DNA of 64,000 bases from assembly GCA_965214475.1 (NCBI GenBank), contig OZ243953.1, positions 558,001-622,000 on the forward strand. Reading direction: 5' to 3'. Numbering within the stretch: position 1 is the first letter of the stretch; the number at the start of each line of letters is the position of its first letter. A program made the position numbers and the translations under genes. Shown here one piece after another: positions 51,170 to 60,021 of the stretch. The notes under the pieces are model-generated. The model saw only the letters and a program-made list of their open reading frames with translations. It did not search any database and was not told the DNA's origin. The DNA is from SIRX01 sp965214475 (lineage in GTDB: Bacteria > Actinomycetota > Rubrobacteria > Rubrobacterales > Rubrobacteraceae).

Positions 51170-52117
51170 TTAAATTTTGTATAAATTAGCCGCCCAGGAC
51201 AGCCCGAAACCGAAGCCGACGGTAATGACGTACTTACCCGGCTCGAACGACTCGTAGATGTCAGGATACGAGATCGGGATGCTAGCCGCCGAAGTGTTTC
51301 CAAAACGGTCCACGTTGACCACGATTTTCTCCTCCGGCACATCCAGTTTCCTAGACGCTGCATGTATTATGCGTGCATTTGCTTGATGCGGGATGATGTA
51401 CTGTACGTCTTCCAGCGTGATGCCGTTGTGGGATACCAGTTTCTCGACCATCTCCGGAAAAATCTTGACGGCGAACTTAAAGACTTCACGGCCATTTTGG
51501 TAGAGCTTGTTGTCGTCGCCGGGGTGTCCGGCCCGTCCGAGGGAGGCGCCACCGCCATCGGCACCGAAGATGTGGTCTACGAAGCCGGATTGCCCATCTC
51601 CACTTTCGAGCACCACGGCGCCCGCGGCGTCGGCGAAGAGTACCGCCGTCGAGCGGTCGTCGGCGTCCACGATAGTAGTCATGGCATCCGCACCGATCAG
51701 GAGTACGCGCTCCGCCAGGCCAGCCCCAAGCATTGGGGCGGCGACCGAGGCGGCGTAGGCATAGCCCGCGCACGCAGCGGCCAGGTCCATCGCCCCTTTG
51801 CCGGGCGCTCCAATTGCCTCGCCGACGAGGCAAGCGACCGAAGGCATGGACTCAGGTCCGGTCGAGGTGGCACAGACGATGAGGTCTATGTCTTCGCCGG
51901 AGAGTCCGGCGTCTTCTAGAGCATTTCTGGAGGCTTTGATGGCCAGGGTAGAGCAGTCTTCGCCTTCTTCGACGAAGTGGCGTTCTTTTATGCCGGTGCG
52001 GCCAGAGATCCAGTCGTCGCTCGTGTCGAGGGTTCGTTCCAATTCCTGGTTGGTCACCACACGGCCTCCGAGGGCGCGGCCCACGCCAACGATCTTGCCG
52101 ACTGCGGTACCGCTCAC
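51170..52117 (-). CDS. fabH: beta-ketoacyl-ACP synthase III
   Basis: FabH starts fatty-acid synthesis by condensing an acyl-CoA with malonyl-ACP. The Cys is in DLAAACAGYAYA (about residue 116), the His in IIPHQANARII and the Asn in FGNTSAASI. 315 residues. The GTG start overlaps the plsX stop as GTGA. FabH substrate choice would set straight or branched chains, which cannot be told from sequence alone. Confidence 0.95.
   Translation of the reverse strand: MSGTAVGKIVGVGRALGGRVVTNQELERTLDTSDDWISGRTGIKERHFVEEGEDCSTLAIKASRNALEDAGLSGEDIDLIVCATSTGPESMPSVACLVGEAIGAPGKGAMDLAAACAGYAYAASVAAPMLGAGLAERVLLIGADAMTTIVDADDRSTAVLFADAAGAVVLESGDGQSGFVDHIFGADGGGASLGRAGHPGDDNKLYQNGREVFKFAVKIFPEMVEKLVSHNGITLEDVQYIIPHQANARIIHAASRKLDVPEEKIVVNVDRFGNTSAASIPISYPDIYESFEPGKYVITVGFGFGLSWAANLYKI
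51364..51373 (+). repeat. oriented 10-mer GTATTATGCG, copy 5
   Basis: Plus-strand copy inside fabH; the coding strand reads RIIH at the edge of the conserved His motif. Confidence 0.5.
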
Positions 52118-53121
52118 GGGGTTTCTTCTTTCTCGTGGGTCTCGGCGAGCGCTGCTTCGAGCGAGTCGGAGAGACCGAAGCCTGTTTGGGAGATGCCGCG
52201 CAAAGCGTTCTCTACACCGCGGGCTTCGGAGTTGCCGTGCCCGATCACTACTGAGCCCCGTACACCGAGCAAGAAAGAACCACCATAGTTTTCGGGGTCT
52301 ACCTGATCTCTGACTTCGCGCAACTTTGGACGCAGGACTCCCGCCGCCAGCTTGCTGACGGCGTTGCTGGTGGCAGCGGTCCGGATCATGTCGAAAATCT
52401 CGGCGGAAACTCCCTCGGCTGTTTTGAGAACGACGTTGCCGGTAAAACCGTCAGTGACCAGCACGTCGGCCACGCCACGTCCGATGTCCCGCCCCTCGAC
52501 GTTGCCGATGAAGTTCAGGATACCCGCTCCGTGCATAAGAGTGTGTGCCTCTTTCGTCAAGTCGTTTCCTTTTCCCGGCTCCTCGCCCACGTTGATCAGG
52601 GCTACCCGAGCCTTTTCCTGCAAGCGAAAGTACGCCTCCGAGAAAACTCCCCCAAGAATAGCGAAGTTCAGCAAGTCTTGCGCCCGGCACTGGGTTGTTG
52701 CCCCGGCGTCGATCAGCAATACCGGGTCAGAGAACGGCAACACCGTAGCAATACCGGGCCGACGGCAATTCTTGGTCCGTCCTATTCCGAGCAGCGCAGC
52801 CGCAACCGTGGCTCCCGTGTTACCCGCAGAGAACAGCGCATCGGCCTCTCCGCTCCGTACCAGACGGGCGCAAACACCGACGCTGACTTCCGGCCGCGCC
52901 CGTAACGCCGTAGCCGGGTCTTCGTCCATGCCGATCACACCACTCGCCTCACGAATCGAGACGTTTTTCGGGACCTCGGAGCCGAGAAACGACTCTAAGT
53001 TTTCCGGGTCTCCGACGAGAATAAACTCGTCCTGATTCAGTTCACGGGCTACAGATAAGGTACCGGTGACGATCTCGCCCGGCGCATTGTCGCCGCCGAG
53101 GGCGTCTACCGCTATCCGCAC
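52114..53121 (-). CDS. plsX: phosphate acyltransferase PlsX
   Basis: PlsX converts acyl-ACP to acyl-phosphate, the donor for glycerol-3-phosphate acylation by PlsY. RIAVDALGGDNAPGEIV opens the protein, and FSAGNTGATVAAAL, VLLIDAGATTQCRA and VEGRDIGRGVADVLVTDGFTGNVVLK (in parts) are family motifs. 335 residues, GTG start. It heads plsX-fabH-fabD-fabZ-fabG-acpP-fabF, 27 bases after rpmF. The FakA/FakB pair encoded 5 kb upstream also makes acyl-phosphate. Confidence 0.96.
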   Translation of the reverse strand: MRIAVDALGGDNAPGEIVTGTLSVARELNQDEFILVGDPENLESFLGSEVPKNVSIREASGVIGMDEDPATALRARPEVSVGVCARLVRSGEADALFSAGNTGATVAAALLGIGRTKNCRRPGIATVLPFSDPVLLIDAGATTQCRAQDLLNFAILGGVFSEAYFRLQEKARVALINVGEEPGKGNDLTKEAHTLMHGAGILNFIGNVEGRDIGRGVADVLVTDGFTGNVVLKTAEGVSAEIFDMIRTAATSNAVSKLAAGVLRPKLREVRDQVDPENYGGSFLLGVRGSVVIGHGNSEARGVENALRGISQTGFGLSDSLEAALAETHEKEETP

Positions 53122-53148
53122 GTCGTTCGGGCTAGCCGGAGAAGGGGA

Positions 53149-53334
53149 CTACTCTGTGGCCTCTACGGCGACCACGGTTCGACCCTTGTAACTGCCGCAC
53201 TCCGGGCATACCCGGTGAGGCATCCGCTGCGACCCACAGTTTGGACACGCCGAATGATTCGGGCTGCGCAGCGCGTGATGCGCCCGGCGCTGATCCCGAC
53301 GAGCCTTCGAGTGCTTTTTCTTCGGTACTGCCAT
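53149..53334 (-). CDS. rpmF: 50S ribosomal protein L32, zinc-ribbon form
   Basis: MAVPKKKHSKARRDQRRAH is the L32 start (in part) and CPNCG...CPECG forms a four-Cys zinc ribbon. 61 residues. A longer frame begins at 53394 inside yceD; the ATG at 53334 has AGGAGG upstream and matches the family start. The yceD-rpmF-plsX order is conserved in many bacteria. Confidence 0.96.
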   Translation of the reverse strand: MAVPKKKHSKARRDQRRAHHALRSPNHSACPNCGSQRMPHRVCPECGSYKGRTVVAVEATE

Positions 53335-53368
53335 GTCTTTACCTCCTGGTATTGATAGTAGAAAACGT

Positions 53369-53827
53369 CTAAAAGCCGGACGCAAGGAGTCCATCGAGGC
53401 CCCGCCAACGCGGATCCACCTCGTCCTCTCTCTGCTCTTGTACTACAAGTTCGGTCCCCGGCGCGCACACCTTCACGGGAACCTCGTTCGGAAGAGCCCG
53501 ACCAGTATACCGCGTCAGGTCCAACGTCCAATCTTCTATGCAGAGTTCGAGGTCGTCCGGGCCGTCTACCAACTCGGAATCTACGAAATCCAGATCCAGC
53601 TCAATCGGCTCCAAAGTCCGGTCGCAGGTGGTCAAAACCTTGACCCAGACTCCCAGGTCCAAATGCAAGCCTTCCGCGAGTTTGGTTACGCCGAGGCGCG
53701 CCTGGCATTCGAGGATTTCGTGGTGGCGACCGTAGAGGTCGAAGTCCGGCACGTCGAAGGTTTCTTCGTATTCGCGGTAGTCTCCGACCTCCGCGCCGGG
53801 ACGTTTGAGAAGGATGGTGTCACTCAC
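53369..53827 (-). CDS. YceD/DUF177 protein
   Basis: DUF177 proteins are encoded directly before rpmF and are tied to 23S rRNA maturation in several organisms. The 152-residue product is acidic, with the family Cys motif CDRTLEPIELDLDF, VDGPDDLELC and the ending DEVDPRWRGLDGLLA, the counterpart of the DPR..L motif. Some of the usual paired cysteines are missing. GTG start, 9 bases after the coiled-coil gene. Confidence 0.88.
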   Translation of the reverse strand: MSDTILLKRPGAEVGDYREYEETFDVPDFDLYGRHHEILECQARLGVTKLAEGLHLDLGVWVKVLTTCDRTLEPIELDLDFVDSELVDGPDDLELCIEDWTLDLTRYTGRALPNEVPVKVCAPGTELVVQEQREDEVDPRWRGLDGLLASGF

Positions 53828-53836
53828 GAGACTATT

Positions 53837-54292
53837 TTACTCTTCTTGAACACCCTGTAACTGCGTGCGACCCCGCTGCACGGCTTCGAGCAGCCGCCCG
53901 AGGTTCTCTTCCAGGCTGGCGAGGACTTCGTCGGCGTAGTCTTCGGCCCCGAGCCGTACTTCACGCTCCCGACGGCGGGCCTCTTCGAGGATTTCTTGAC
54001 CGCGCTGCTCGGCCCGTTTTAGGACTTCCTCCTCAGAGGTCATCTTTTCGGCCTCTTCTTGAGATTGTTTGACGATCCGATCGCTCTCACTGCGAGCCTC
54101 GTCGAGCATCGCCTGGCGTTCTTTAACGATCCAGCGCGCCTGTTTGAGTTCTTCGGGAATAGTCTGGCGCATCTGGTCTATGACGTCGAAAGCGGCGTCC
54201 CGGTCGACCATCGCCGTGTTGCCGAAGCCCGGGAAGCTGCGCGCTTCCTCTACCAACTCCTCTAGCCTGTCTATTAGTACCAGTACGTCCAT
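53837..54292 (-). CDS. SepIVA/DivIVA-like coiled-coil protein
   Basis: The 151 residues are almost wholly helical and charged, with a predicted coiled coil from about 45 to 130 and no membrane segment. It starts MDVLVLIDRLEELVEEARSF (in part), matching the short N-terminal motif of actinobacterial DivIVA-family proteins. In mycobacteria SepIVA (Rv2927c), an essential septum factor, lies just upstream of the DUF177 gene and rnc; here the same neighbour (yceD) follows, which supports the identity. ATG start, 6 bases after the rsmD-coaD gene. Confidence 0.82.
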   Translation of the reverse strand: MDVLVLIDRLEELVEEARSFPGFGNTAMVDRDAAFDVIDQMRQTIPEELKQARWIVKERQAMLDEARSESDRIVKQSQEEAEKMTSEEEVLKRAEQRGQEILEEARRREREVRLGAEDYADEVLASLEENLGRLLEAVQRGRTQLQGVQEE

Positions 54293-54298
54293 TCGAAC

Positions 54299-55357
54299 CT
54301 ATCCTTTAGTCTCTTGCTCTCCCCGGCCATCGCCCGAGTATTGCTCGCGGACGGTGTCGAGTATCCCCTCCGGAACCAACCCCCGCACGTCTCCGCCGAG
54401 GCCCGCTATCTCTCGCACCGCGCTCGAAGATAGAAAGCTATGTTCCGCCGCCGACATTATAAAAACTGTCTCCACTTCAGGATACAGGTTTCTGTTAAGT
54501 TGCGCCTGCTCGAATTCCAACTCGAAATCCGAAACGGCCCTCAGTCCTTTGACGATCACCCTTGCCCCCTGTTCCCGGGCAAAGTCTACCAGAAGACCGG
54601 TCATAACTTCGACCGAAACGTTCTCCAAGTCGCTGGTAACCTTCTCTATGAGCCGGCCCCGGTCTTCGCCGGACAGCGTCGCTTTTTTACGGAGGTTTCC
54701 GCCAACGGCCACTACGACGTGGTCAAAGATACCAGCGGCCCGCCGGATGATGTCCACGTGGCCTTCCGTAATGGGGTCGAAGCTTCCAGGGCAAACGGCG
54801 AGGTTCATAGTGAGGTCAGTCCTCTCGAATATAGATATATACGTTCCACCGTAGCGCCGTGTTACGCCTTTCATGCCGTCCGTCATAGCCTCAACCGGAG
54901 CCTCTCCGCTCTCGACCACGATCTTTCCTCTGGCCGCGAGCAGAGCCGGCAGGCGCGCGAATACACCTCCCACTTCCGTGGCGGCGATTTTATACGGCGA
55001 GTCTAGCAATATCAAACGGAACAAACGTCCGCTCTCTATGAGGTTTTCTACGGCGCGTTTTACGCTTGACCGCATGATCTCCGCCCGATCCTCGAAGCCA
55101 GTCAATTGGAGGTTATCCCGGATCGCGGCGAGGGACTCTCGACCGTTATCCACAAAAACAGCCTCCCCATATCCGCGGCTAAGCGCTTCTATTCCTAGAG
55201 AGCCCGTCCCGGCATAAAGGTCGAGTACAGCTCCGCCATCGAAGAACTGTCCCAAGGAATTGAACAAGCTTTCCCGCACCCGGTCCGAAGTGGGACGAAC
55301 TCCTTGGGGAACCGGGCCAAGTCTTCTCCCACGAGCGGATCCGGCTATAACACGCAC
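54299..55357 (-). CDS. rsmD-coaD: fused 16S rRNA methyltransferase RsmD and phosphopantetheine adenylyltransferase CoaD
   Basis: One open frame of 352 residues joins two enzymes. Residues 1-183 are RsmD-like, with RVIAGSARGRRL, RPTSDRVRESLFN and LDLYAGTGSLGIEALSRG. Residues 184-352 are CoaD, with CPGSFDPITEGHVDI (T/HxGH motif), VKGLRAVSDFELEFEQA and HSFLSSSAVREIA. The usual DPPY catalytic motif of RsmD reads DSPY here. The join (ERTDLTMNLAVCPGSFD) has no stop; an ATG at 54808 could also start a free CoaD, with a distant AGAGG. RsmD methylates G966 of 16S rRNA; CoaD makes dephospho-CoA. GTG start, one base after recG. Confidence 0.93.
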   Translation of the reverse strand: MRVIAGSARGRRLGPVPQGVRPTSDRVRESLFNSLGQFFDGGAVLDLYAGTGSLGIEALSRGYGEAVFVDNGRESLAAIRDNLQLTGFEDRAEIMRSSVKRAVENLIESGRLFRLILLDSPYKIAATEVGGVFARLPALLAARGKIVVESGEAPVEAMTDGMKGVTRRYGGTYISIFERTDLTMNLAVCPGSFDPITEGHVDIIRRAAGIFDHVVVAVGGNLRKKATLSGEDRGRLIEKVTSDLENVSVEVMTGLLVDFAREQGARVIVKGLRAVSDFELEFEQAQLNRNLYPEVETVFIMSAAEHSFLSSSAVREIAGLGGDVRGLVPEGILDTVREQYSGDGRGEQETKG

Positions 55358-55358
55358 G

Positions 55359-57512
55359 CTATTCCCGGAAAAGCCACTCGACGTTCGCGCCGAGTAGTTC
55401 TTTTATCTCACGCCGCAGGGGACGATGGGCGGGGTCCTTTAGTGTTGGGTCCTTCGCGACGAGTTCGAAAGCTTCTTTGCGGGCCTCCACCAGAACCTCT
55501 ATATCGCGCAGGAGCTTCGCCATTTTGAGGTCCGGCATACCGCTCTGGCGGCTGCCGAACAATGTTCCCTCGCCCCGGATGGCAAGATCCACCTCCGAAA
55601 GCTTGAACCCGTCCTGATGCTCGCATAAAGCTTCCAGGCGGCTGCGACCATCGTCGGTCTTGGGCTCCCCGATCAGGAAACACTTTGGCGGGTGTAGCCC
55701 ACGACAGACCCGGCCCCGGAGCTGGTGGAGCTGCGAGAGCCCGAAACGCTCCGCGCCCTCTATGATGATCGCACTGGCGTTCGGTACGTCCACTCCCACC
55801 TCTACCACGACCGTCGCCACCAACACCTCTATCTCACCGGCACGAAACGCCGCCATCACCTCGCGTTTCTCAGAAGCCTTCATCCTACCGTGGAGAAGCC
55901 CGACCCGGCGCTCCGGGAAGATCTCCGCTTCGAGTTCCTCATATAATTCTTCCGCAGCCCGCACATCTTCCAGCGCCTCGGATTCCTCTACTAGCGGGCA
56001 GATCACGTACGTCTGTCGTCCGTCTTCGAGTTCCGACCGTACCGCTTCGTAGGCCTCTTGCCGTTGCGAAAGGTCCAACATGTGGGTCTCGACGGGCTTG
56101 CGTCCCGGCGGAAGCTCATCTATGACGGATACTTCCAGATCTCCGTAAAGCGTCAGCGAAAGCGTACGGGGAATCGGCGTCGCGGTCATTACGAGAGTGT
56201 CCGGTACGATAGCCCCTTTCTCCTTGAAGATTGTCCGTTGTCCCACTCCAAAGCGGTGCTGCTCGTCTACGACGACTAAAGAGAGGTCATCGAACTCAAC
56301 GCCTTTCTGGATCAGGGCGTGCGTACCGATGACGATGTTGGCCTCACCCTCTTGCACCTTCTCCAGCGCCTCCCGGCGTTCCGCGGCGTTCTGCGAGCCG
56401 GTCAACAGCACGACATTTACGGGCAAGTCTGCCAGCGAGGCGGAGATAGAGAGGTAATGTTGCTCGGCCAGGACCTCGGTTGGGGCCATTAGGGCACCCT
56501 GGCCGCCGAATTCGACGGCAGTTAGCAGGGCGGCAACCGCTACTACAGTCTTACCGCTCCCTACGTCTCCCTGCACCAAACGCCGCATCGGCTTCTCGGC
56601 GCGCATGTCGTCCAGTAGCTCCACCGTTACGCGTTCCTGGGCTGAAGTGAGGCCAAAGGGCAGAGCTTTCAGAAATGGGGTGAGCAGGCTTCCGTCACCT
56701 TTGTGACTCTGTCCGGCTTCGTCCTTCTCTAGACGCTTTTTACGGGCGGCAAGTCCGACCTGGATCAAGAACAACTCGTGGAAGATAAGCCGCCGCATCG
56801 CACTCTTGAGCGCCGACCGGCCAGAAGGGAAGTGAACCTCCCGCACCGCATCGTTCATGCCTGACAGCCCGTGGCGAACGAGAATATCTCCCGGCAATGG
56901 GTCGAGGACGTGCCCGGCCTCGTCCAGCGCACGATGGATCAGGGTCCGCATCCGGCGCGCCTGGATGTTCTTGTTTACAGGATACACCGGCACGAAGCGC
57001 CCGGCGTGCGCGTTGCCTTCCATAGTGTCGACTTTTTCTATAACCTCGACGTTCTTGGCGGCGATCTGGATTCCGTACCGGCGCTGTACCTCGCCGGAGA
57101 CGAGCACCATGGCTTCCGGCACGAGCTGTCCCAGGAGCCAGTGCCGGCCCCACACCGTCGCCGGCATGTAGCCCGTTCCATCGTATAGCTGAACCGAGAA
57201 GCCCGGAGAACGTCCCCGAACCGGGCGACCTACGGGCTTTGTGCTTACCACCCGGGCCATAACCGTCGCCTTCTCTCCGACCCGCAGGTCGGAGATCCTC
57301 TTTACGTTCGAAAGGTCTTCGTGACGCGACGGGTAGTGTGAGATGAGGTCCGCCAGGGAGATAACGCCCAATTCTTTGAAAGCGGCCTCGATGCGAGGGC
57401 CTACACCAGGTAGCTCGGTTACGGGCCGTGCGCGCAGCTCGGTTAGGGTGGTTCGCTCCTGTTGAAGAGACCCGGCAGGGACCGCAGCCTCCTTATAGGT
57501 AGGCCAGGCCAT
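55359..57512 (-). CDS. recG: ATP-dependent DNA helicase RecG
   Basis: RecG remodels stalled forks and branched DNA. A wedge/OB domain (about 45-190, with MARVVSTKPVGRPVRGR), then the superfamily 2 motor with GDVGSGKTVVAVAAL, DEQHRFGV, MTATPIPRTL and the helicase C motif QLHQLRGRVCRG. The frame extends to a GTG at 57545, but I use the ATG at 57512 (717 residues), which overlaps degV by 20 bases; the choice is uncertain because no clear Shine-Dalgarno favours either. Confidence 0.95.
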   Translation of the reverse strand: MAWPTYKEAAVPAGSLQQERTTLTELRARPVTELPGVGPRIEAAFKELGVISLADLISHYPSRHEDLSNVKRISDLRVGEKATVMARVVSTKPVGRPVRGRSPGFSVQLYDGTGYMPATVWGRHWLLGQLVPEAMVLVSGEVQRRYGIQIAAKNVEVIEKVDTMEGNAHAGRFVPVYPVNKNIQARRMRTLIHRALDEAGHVLDPLPGDILVRHGLSGMNDAVREVHFPSGRSALKSAMRRLIFHELFLIQVGLAARKKRLEKDEAGQSHKGDGSLLTPFLKALPFGLTSAQERVTVELLDDMRAEKPMRRLVQGDVGSGKTVVAVAALLTAVEFGGQGALMAPTEVLAEQHYLSISASLADLPVNVVLLTGSQNAAERREALEKVQEGEANIVIGTHALIQKGVEFDDLSLVVVDEQHRFGVGQRTIFKEKGAIVPDTLVMTATPIPRTLSLTLYGDLEVSVIDELPPGRKPVETHMLDLSQRQEAYEAVRSELEDGRQTYVICPLVEESEALEDVRAAEELYEELEAEIFPERRVGLLHGRMKASEKREVMAAFRAGEIEVLVATVVVEVGVDVPNASAIIIEGAERFGLSQLHQLRGRVCRGLHPPKCFLIGEPKTDDGRSRLEALCEHQDGFKLSEVDLAIRGEGTLFGSRQSGMPDLKMAKLLRDIEVLVEARKEAFELVAKDPTLKDPAHRPLRREIKELLGANVEWLFRE

Positions 57513-58308
57513 ACGCTCCCGGACCGACGTGGGCCCCGACGACACCGCCCAGGGTAGTCGTCAGAGGGTCTTCGATACCGAGCTTCTCGCACAATTCCTC
57601 TAACTGTTCCCGCGCCGCGATATGACCCAGGTACACGGTCTTACCAGCATCTATTGCAGGTTTTGCCTGTTCGACAACCGCCGCCATCTGACGGGCACGT
57701 CCCCTGGCACGTTTGTGCGGCACTACTTCACCATTCTCTACCTTAAGCACCGGCCGGACGTTCAGAGCCGTGCCCAGGAGCCGCTGCGCCCGCCCGATAC
57801 GGCCACTCTTTGCAAGATACTCCAGCGTGTCTACGGCAAAGAAGATCTGGCAGGATTGGATCGCCCGTTCGGCGGCTTGACGCACACCATCGAAGTCTCC
57901 GCCCTCGTCAACAACCCGCAACGCTTCGCGCAGGATCAAACCAGACCCCATCTCTGCGCTCCGGGTGTCTATCACCTCCACCCGTCCGTCTACCATATCC
58001 GACGCCGCAACCGCCGAGTCGTAGGTCCCGCTCAGCTCGCGGGAGATCGTCAGAACCAGTATGTCGTCGTAAGCCGCCAGAGACTCATAAGCCTCAACGA
58101 AAGCGCCGGCCGGCGGCTGGGAGGTCGTCGGGAATTCTTCCGCGACCTTCAGCTTCTCGTAGAAATCCTCGTCGCTAAGTTCTACTTTGTCGATGTAAGT
58201 ATTATCGGCGCCGAAGTGGAAGCTCAGCGGGACCACACGAACGCCGGGACGCTCTAGAACTTCGGGCGAGAGGCTAGTGGTCGAATCCGTAACTATCGCG
58301 GTCGTCAT
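57493..58308 (-). CDS. fakB: DegV family fatty-acid-binding protein (FakB-like)
   Basis: DegV proteins bind a fatty acid in a deep pocket; as FakB they present it to FakA for phosphorylation. The N terminus reads IVTDSTTSLSPEVLE, followed by EFPTTSQPPAGAFVEAY and the GSGLILREALR region, and a C-terminal half with VDTLEYLAKSGRIGRA. 271 residues. The ATG start overlaps the fakA stop as ATGA, strong support for a functional pair with FakA. Confidence 0.92.
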   Translation of the reverse strand: MTTAIVTDSTTSLSPEVLERPGVRVVPLSFHFGADNTYIDKVELSDEDFYEKLKVAEEFPTTSQPPAGAFVEAYESLAAYDDILVLTISRELSGTYDSAVAASDMVDGRVEVIDTRSAEMGSGLILREALRVVDEGGDFDGVRQAAERAIQSCQIFFAVDTLEYLAKSGRIGRAQRLLGTALNVRPVLKVENGEVVPHKRARGRARQMAAVVEQAKPAIDAGKTVYLGHIAAREQLEELCEKLGIEDPLTTTLGGVVGAHVGPGAYGLAYL

Positions 58309-59915
58309 TCGGCCGCCATCTGGAGCGGGTACATCGGCTGGCCGCCCTCATGAACCTCAACCTCCAAACCATCGTCTAGTCCCCGGATCTCCTTCTCTAT
58401 CTTCCGCGCCGACTCTTCCGAGAGATCCTCACCGCAGAGCAGCGTCATTACGTCCGCCCCGGCTTCTACGATGCTCTCCGCAAGCTTCAGGGCCGCAGTC
58501 TCGACGCTCTCTTCTACCACGTGCAGTTCCCCGTCTAGGAGCCCGATGTAAGCTCCCTCCGGCACCTCTCTCCCGTCGACCCGGGCATTTCGAACCGCCT
58601 GCGTAACCTCACACAACCGCAGAGACGCCGCTATCTCTTTCATCTCTTCGAAGACTTCTTCAGGTTCACCCACCGCATCGAAGCCGACCATCGCCGCGAG
58701 ACCACCCGCGATGCTCGTCGTCGGAACAACATAAACCTCGGCTTCGACTAGTTCTCCGACCTGCTCGGCGGTTGGCACGATATTTTTGTTGTTCGGCAAC
58801 AGGACAACACCCTCCACGCCGGCCTGCTCAACAGCCGAGGCGAAGTCTGCCGCGCTGGGATTGGCCCCCTGCCCGCCCTCTATAACGATTGCCCCCATAG
58901 ACTCGAACAGTTTGCGGCTTCCTTCTCCCCGGCTAGCCGCCACCACGCCGACGGTCTTTGCCGGCTCCTCCGTATTCCTCCCAGATGTTACATTGCCGTT
59001 TGTGTGTTCGGAACGCTCATCAACTTGAGCCTCCATATCGTCCACCTTTACCCCGACGAGACGACCGAAACTGCCCCCGTAGGAGATAGCTTCTCCAGGG
59101 TCCTGAGTGTGAACGTGAACTTTGACGAGATCCGAGTCCGGTATCACCAGCACGCTCTTTCCGAGGGAGTGAATATGCTCCTCGAACTCGTCGGCATCTC
59201 CGGAGAATCCGGTAACCAGAAACTCCGTGCAGTAGCCCCACGCCTCCTCTTCGGCGTGAATAGTTTCTAGATCAGGAGTCCCGTCTTCTTCATCCAGCTC
59301 CGAGACCTCGATCTTCTGTCCCGTTACACAAGCGTGAAGTCCATCGAGAATTATCGCGACCCCAAGTCCGCCGGCATCCACCACACCGGCTTCGCGCAAT
59401 ACGCTCAGTAGTTGTGGGGTCCGCTTTACTGACGCATGGGCCTCCTGGGCGGCGGCTTTTATAACCGCCGGCAGGTCCGCACCTTTCTCCAGGGCGTTAC
59501 GGGCGGCGCGGGCGGCGTCTTTCACTACGGTGAGCATCGTGCCCTCTACGGGCTCCCGGATCGAGGCGTAAGCCCGCTCCCTCGCGCCTTCGAGGGCGGC
59601 GGCGAAAGATTCGGCGGTAAGTGAAGCTCTTTTGGAGAGTACCTCGGCCGCACCCCGGATCATCTGCGACAGTATTACACCCGAATTTCCTCGGGCGCCC
59701 ATCAACGCAGCCCGCGCCCCAGCCTTGCTGGCTTCTTCCGGTGTGGCGTAATCTTTCTCAGAAGTTTCCTTGAGGATGGACTCAAGGGTTAGCAGCATGT
59801 TCGTTCCCGTATCGCCATCGGGAACAGGATAGACGTTGAGTGCATTGATCCGGACGACCTGGACTTTAAGGGCGGCGTGTGCCGCAGCCACCACAAATGC
59901 CATCCTTATCGCCAT
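58305..59915 (-). CDS. fakA: DAK-type fatty acid kinase FakA
   Basis: FakA phosphorylates FakB-bound fatty acids to acyl-phosphate that enters phospholipid synthesis. The N-terminal DhaL-like kinase domain has LNVYPVPDGDTGTNM and MGARGNSGVILSQ; the middle linker domain and the C-terminal DegV-like region (about 330-536, VEGVVLLPNNKNI) complete the 536 residues. ATG start; the N-terminal helix is a little shorter than in Firmicutes. A strong promoter lies at 59993-60021. It leads fakA-fakB-recG-rsmD/coaD and probably more. Confidence 0.93.
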   Translation of the reverse strand: MAIRMAFVVAAAHAALKVQVVRINALNVYPVPDGDTGTNMLLTLESILKETSEKDYATPEEASKAGARAALMGARGNSGVILSQMIRGAAEVLSKRASLTAESFAAALEGARERAYASIREPVEGTMLTVVKDAARAARNALEKGADLPAVIKAAAQEAHASVKRTPQLLSVLREAGVVDAGGLGVAIILDGLHACVTGQKIEVSELDEEDGTPDLETIHAEEEAWGYCTEFLVTGFSGDADEFEEHIHSLGKSVLVIPDSDLVKVHVHTQDPGEAISYGGSFGRLVGVKVDDMEAQVDERSEHTNGNVTSGRNTEEPAKTVGVVAASRGEGSRKLFESMGAIVIEGGQGANPSAADFASAVEQAGVEGVVLLPNNKNIVPTAEQVGELVEAEVYVVPTTSIAGGLAAMVGFDAVGEPEEVFEEMKEIAASLRLCEVTQAVRNARVDGREVPEGAYIGLLDGELHVVEESVETAALKLAESIVEAGADVMTLLCGEDLSEESARKIEKEIRGLDDGLEVEVHEGGQPMYPLQMAAE

Positions 59916-59992
59916 CTGAACATACCCCTCACTCCGCCTTCCATATCCGCTCTCCCCGCAAGTCTCTCCTCAAGGCTCCAGCCCCATGACGT

Positions 59993-60021
59993 ACTATATA
60001 TACCCAAATAATCTGGTACAA
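59993..60021 (-). promoter_or_regulatory. promoter of the fakA-fakB-recG operon
   Basis: On the minus strand TTGTAC (60016-60021), a 17-base spacer and TATAGT (59993-59998) give a near-consensus promoter about 80 bases before fakA. Its -35 overlaps the opposite-strand -10 of rpmB. Confidence 0.75.
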
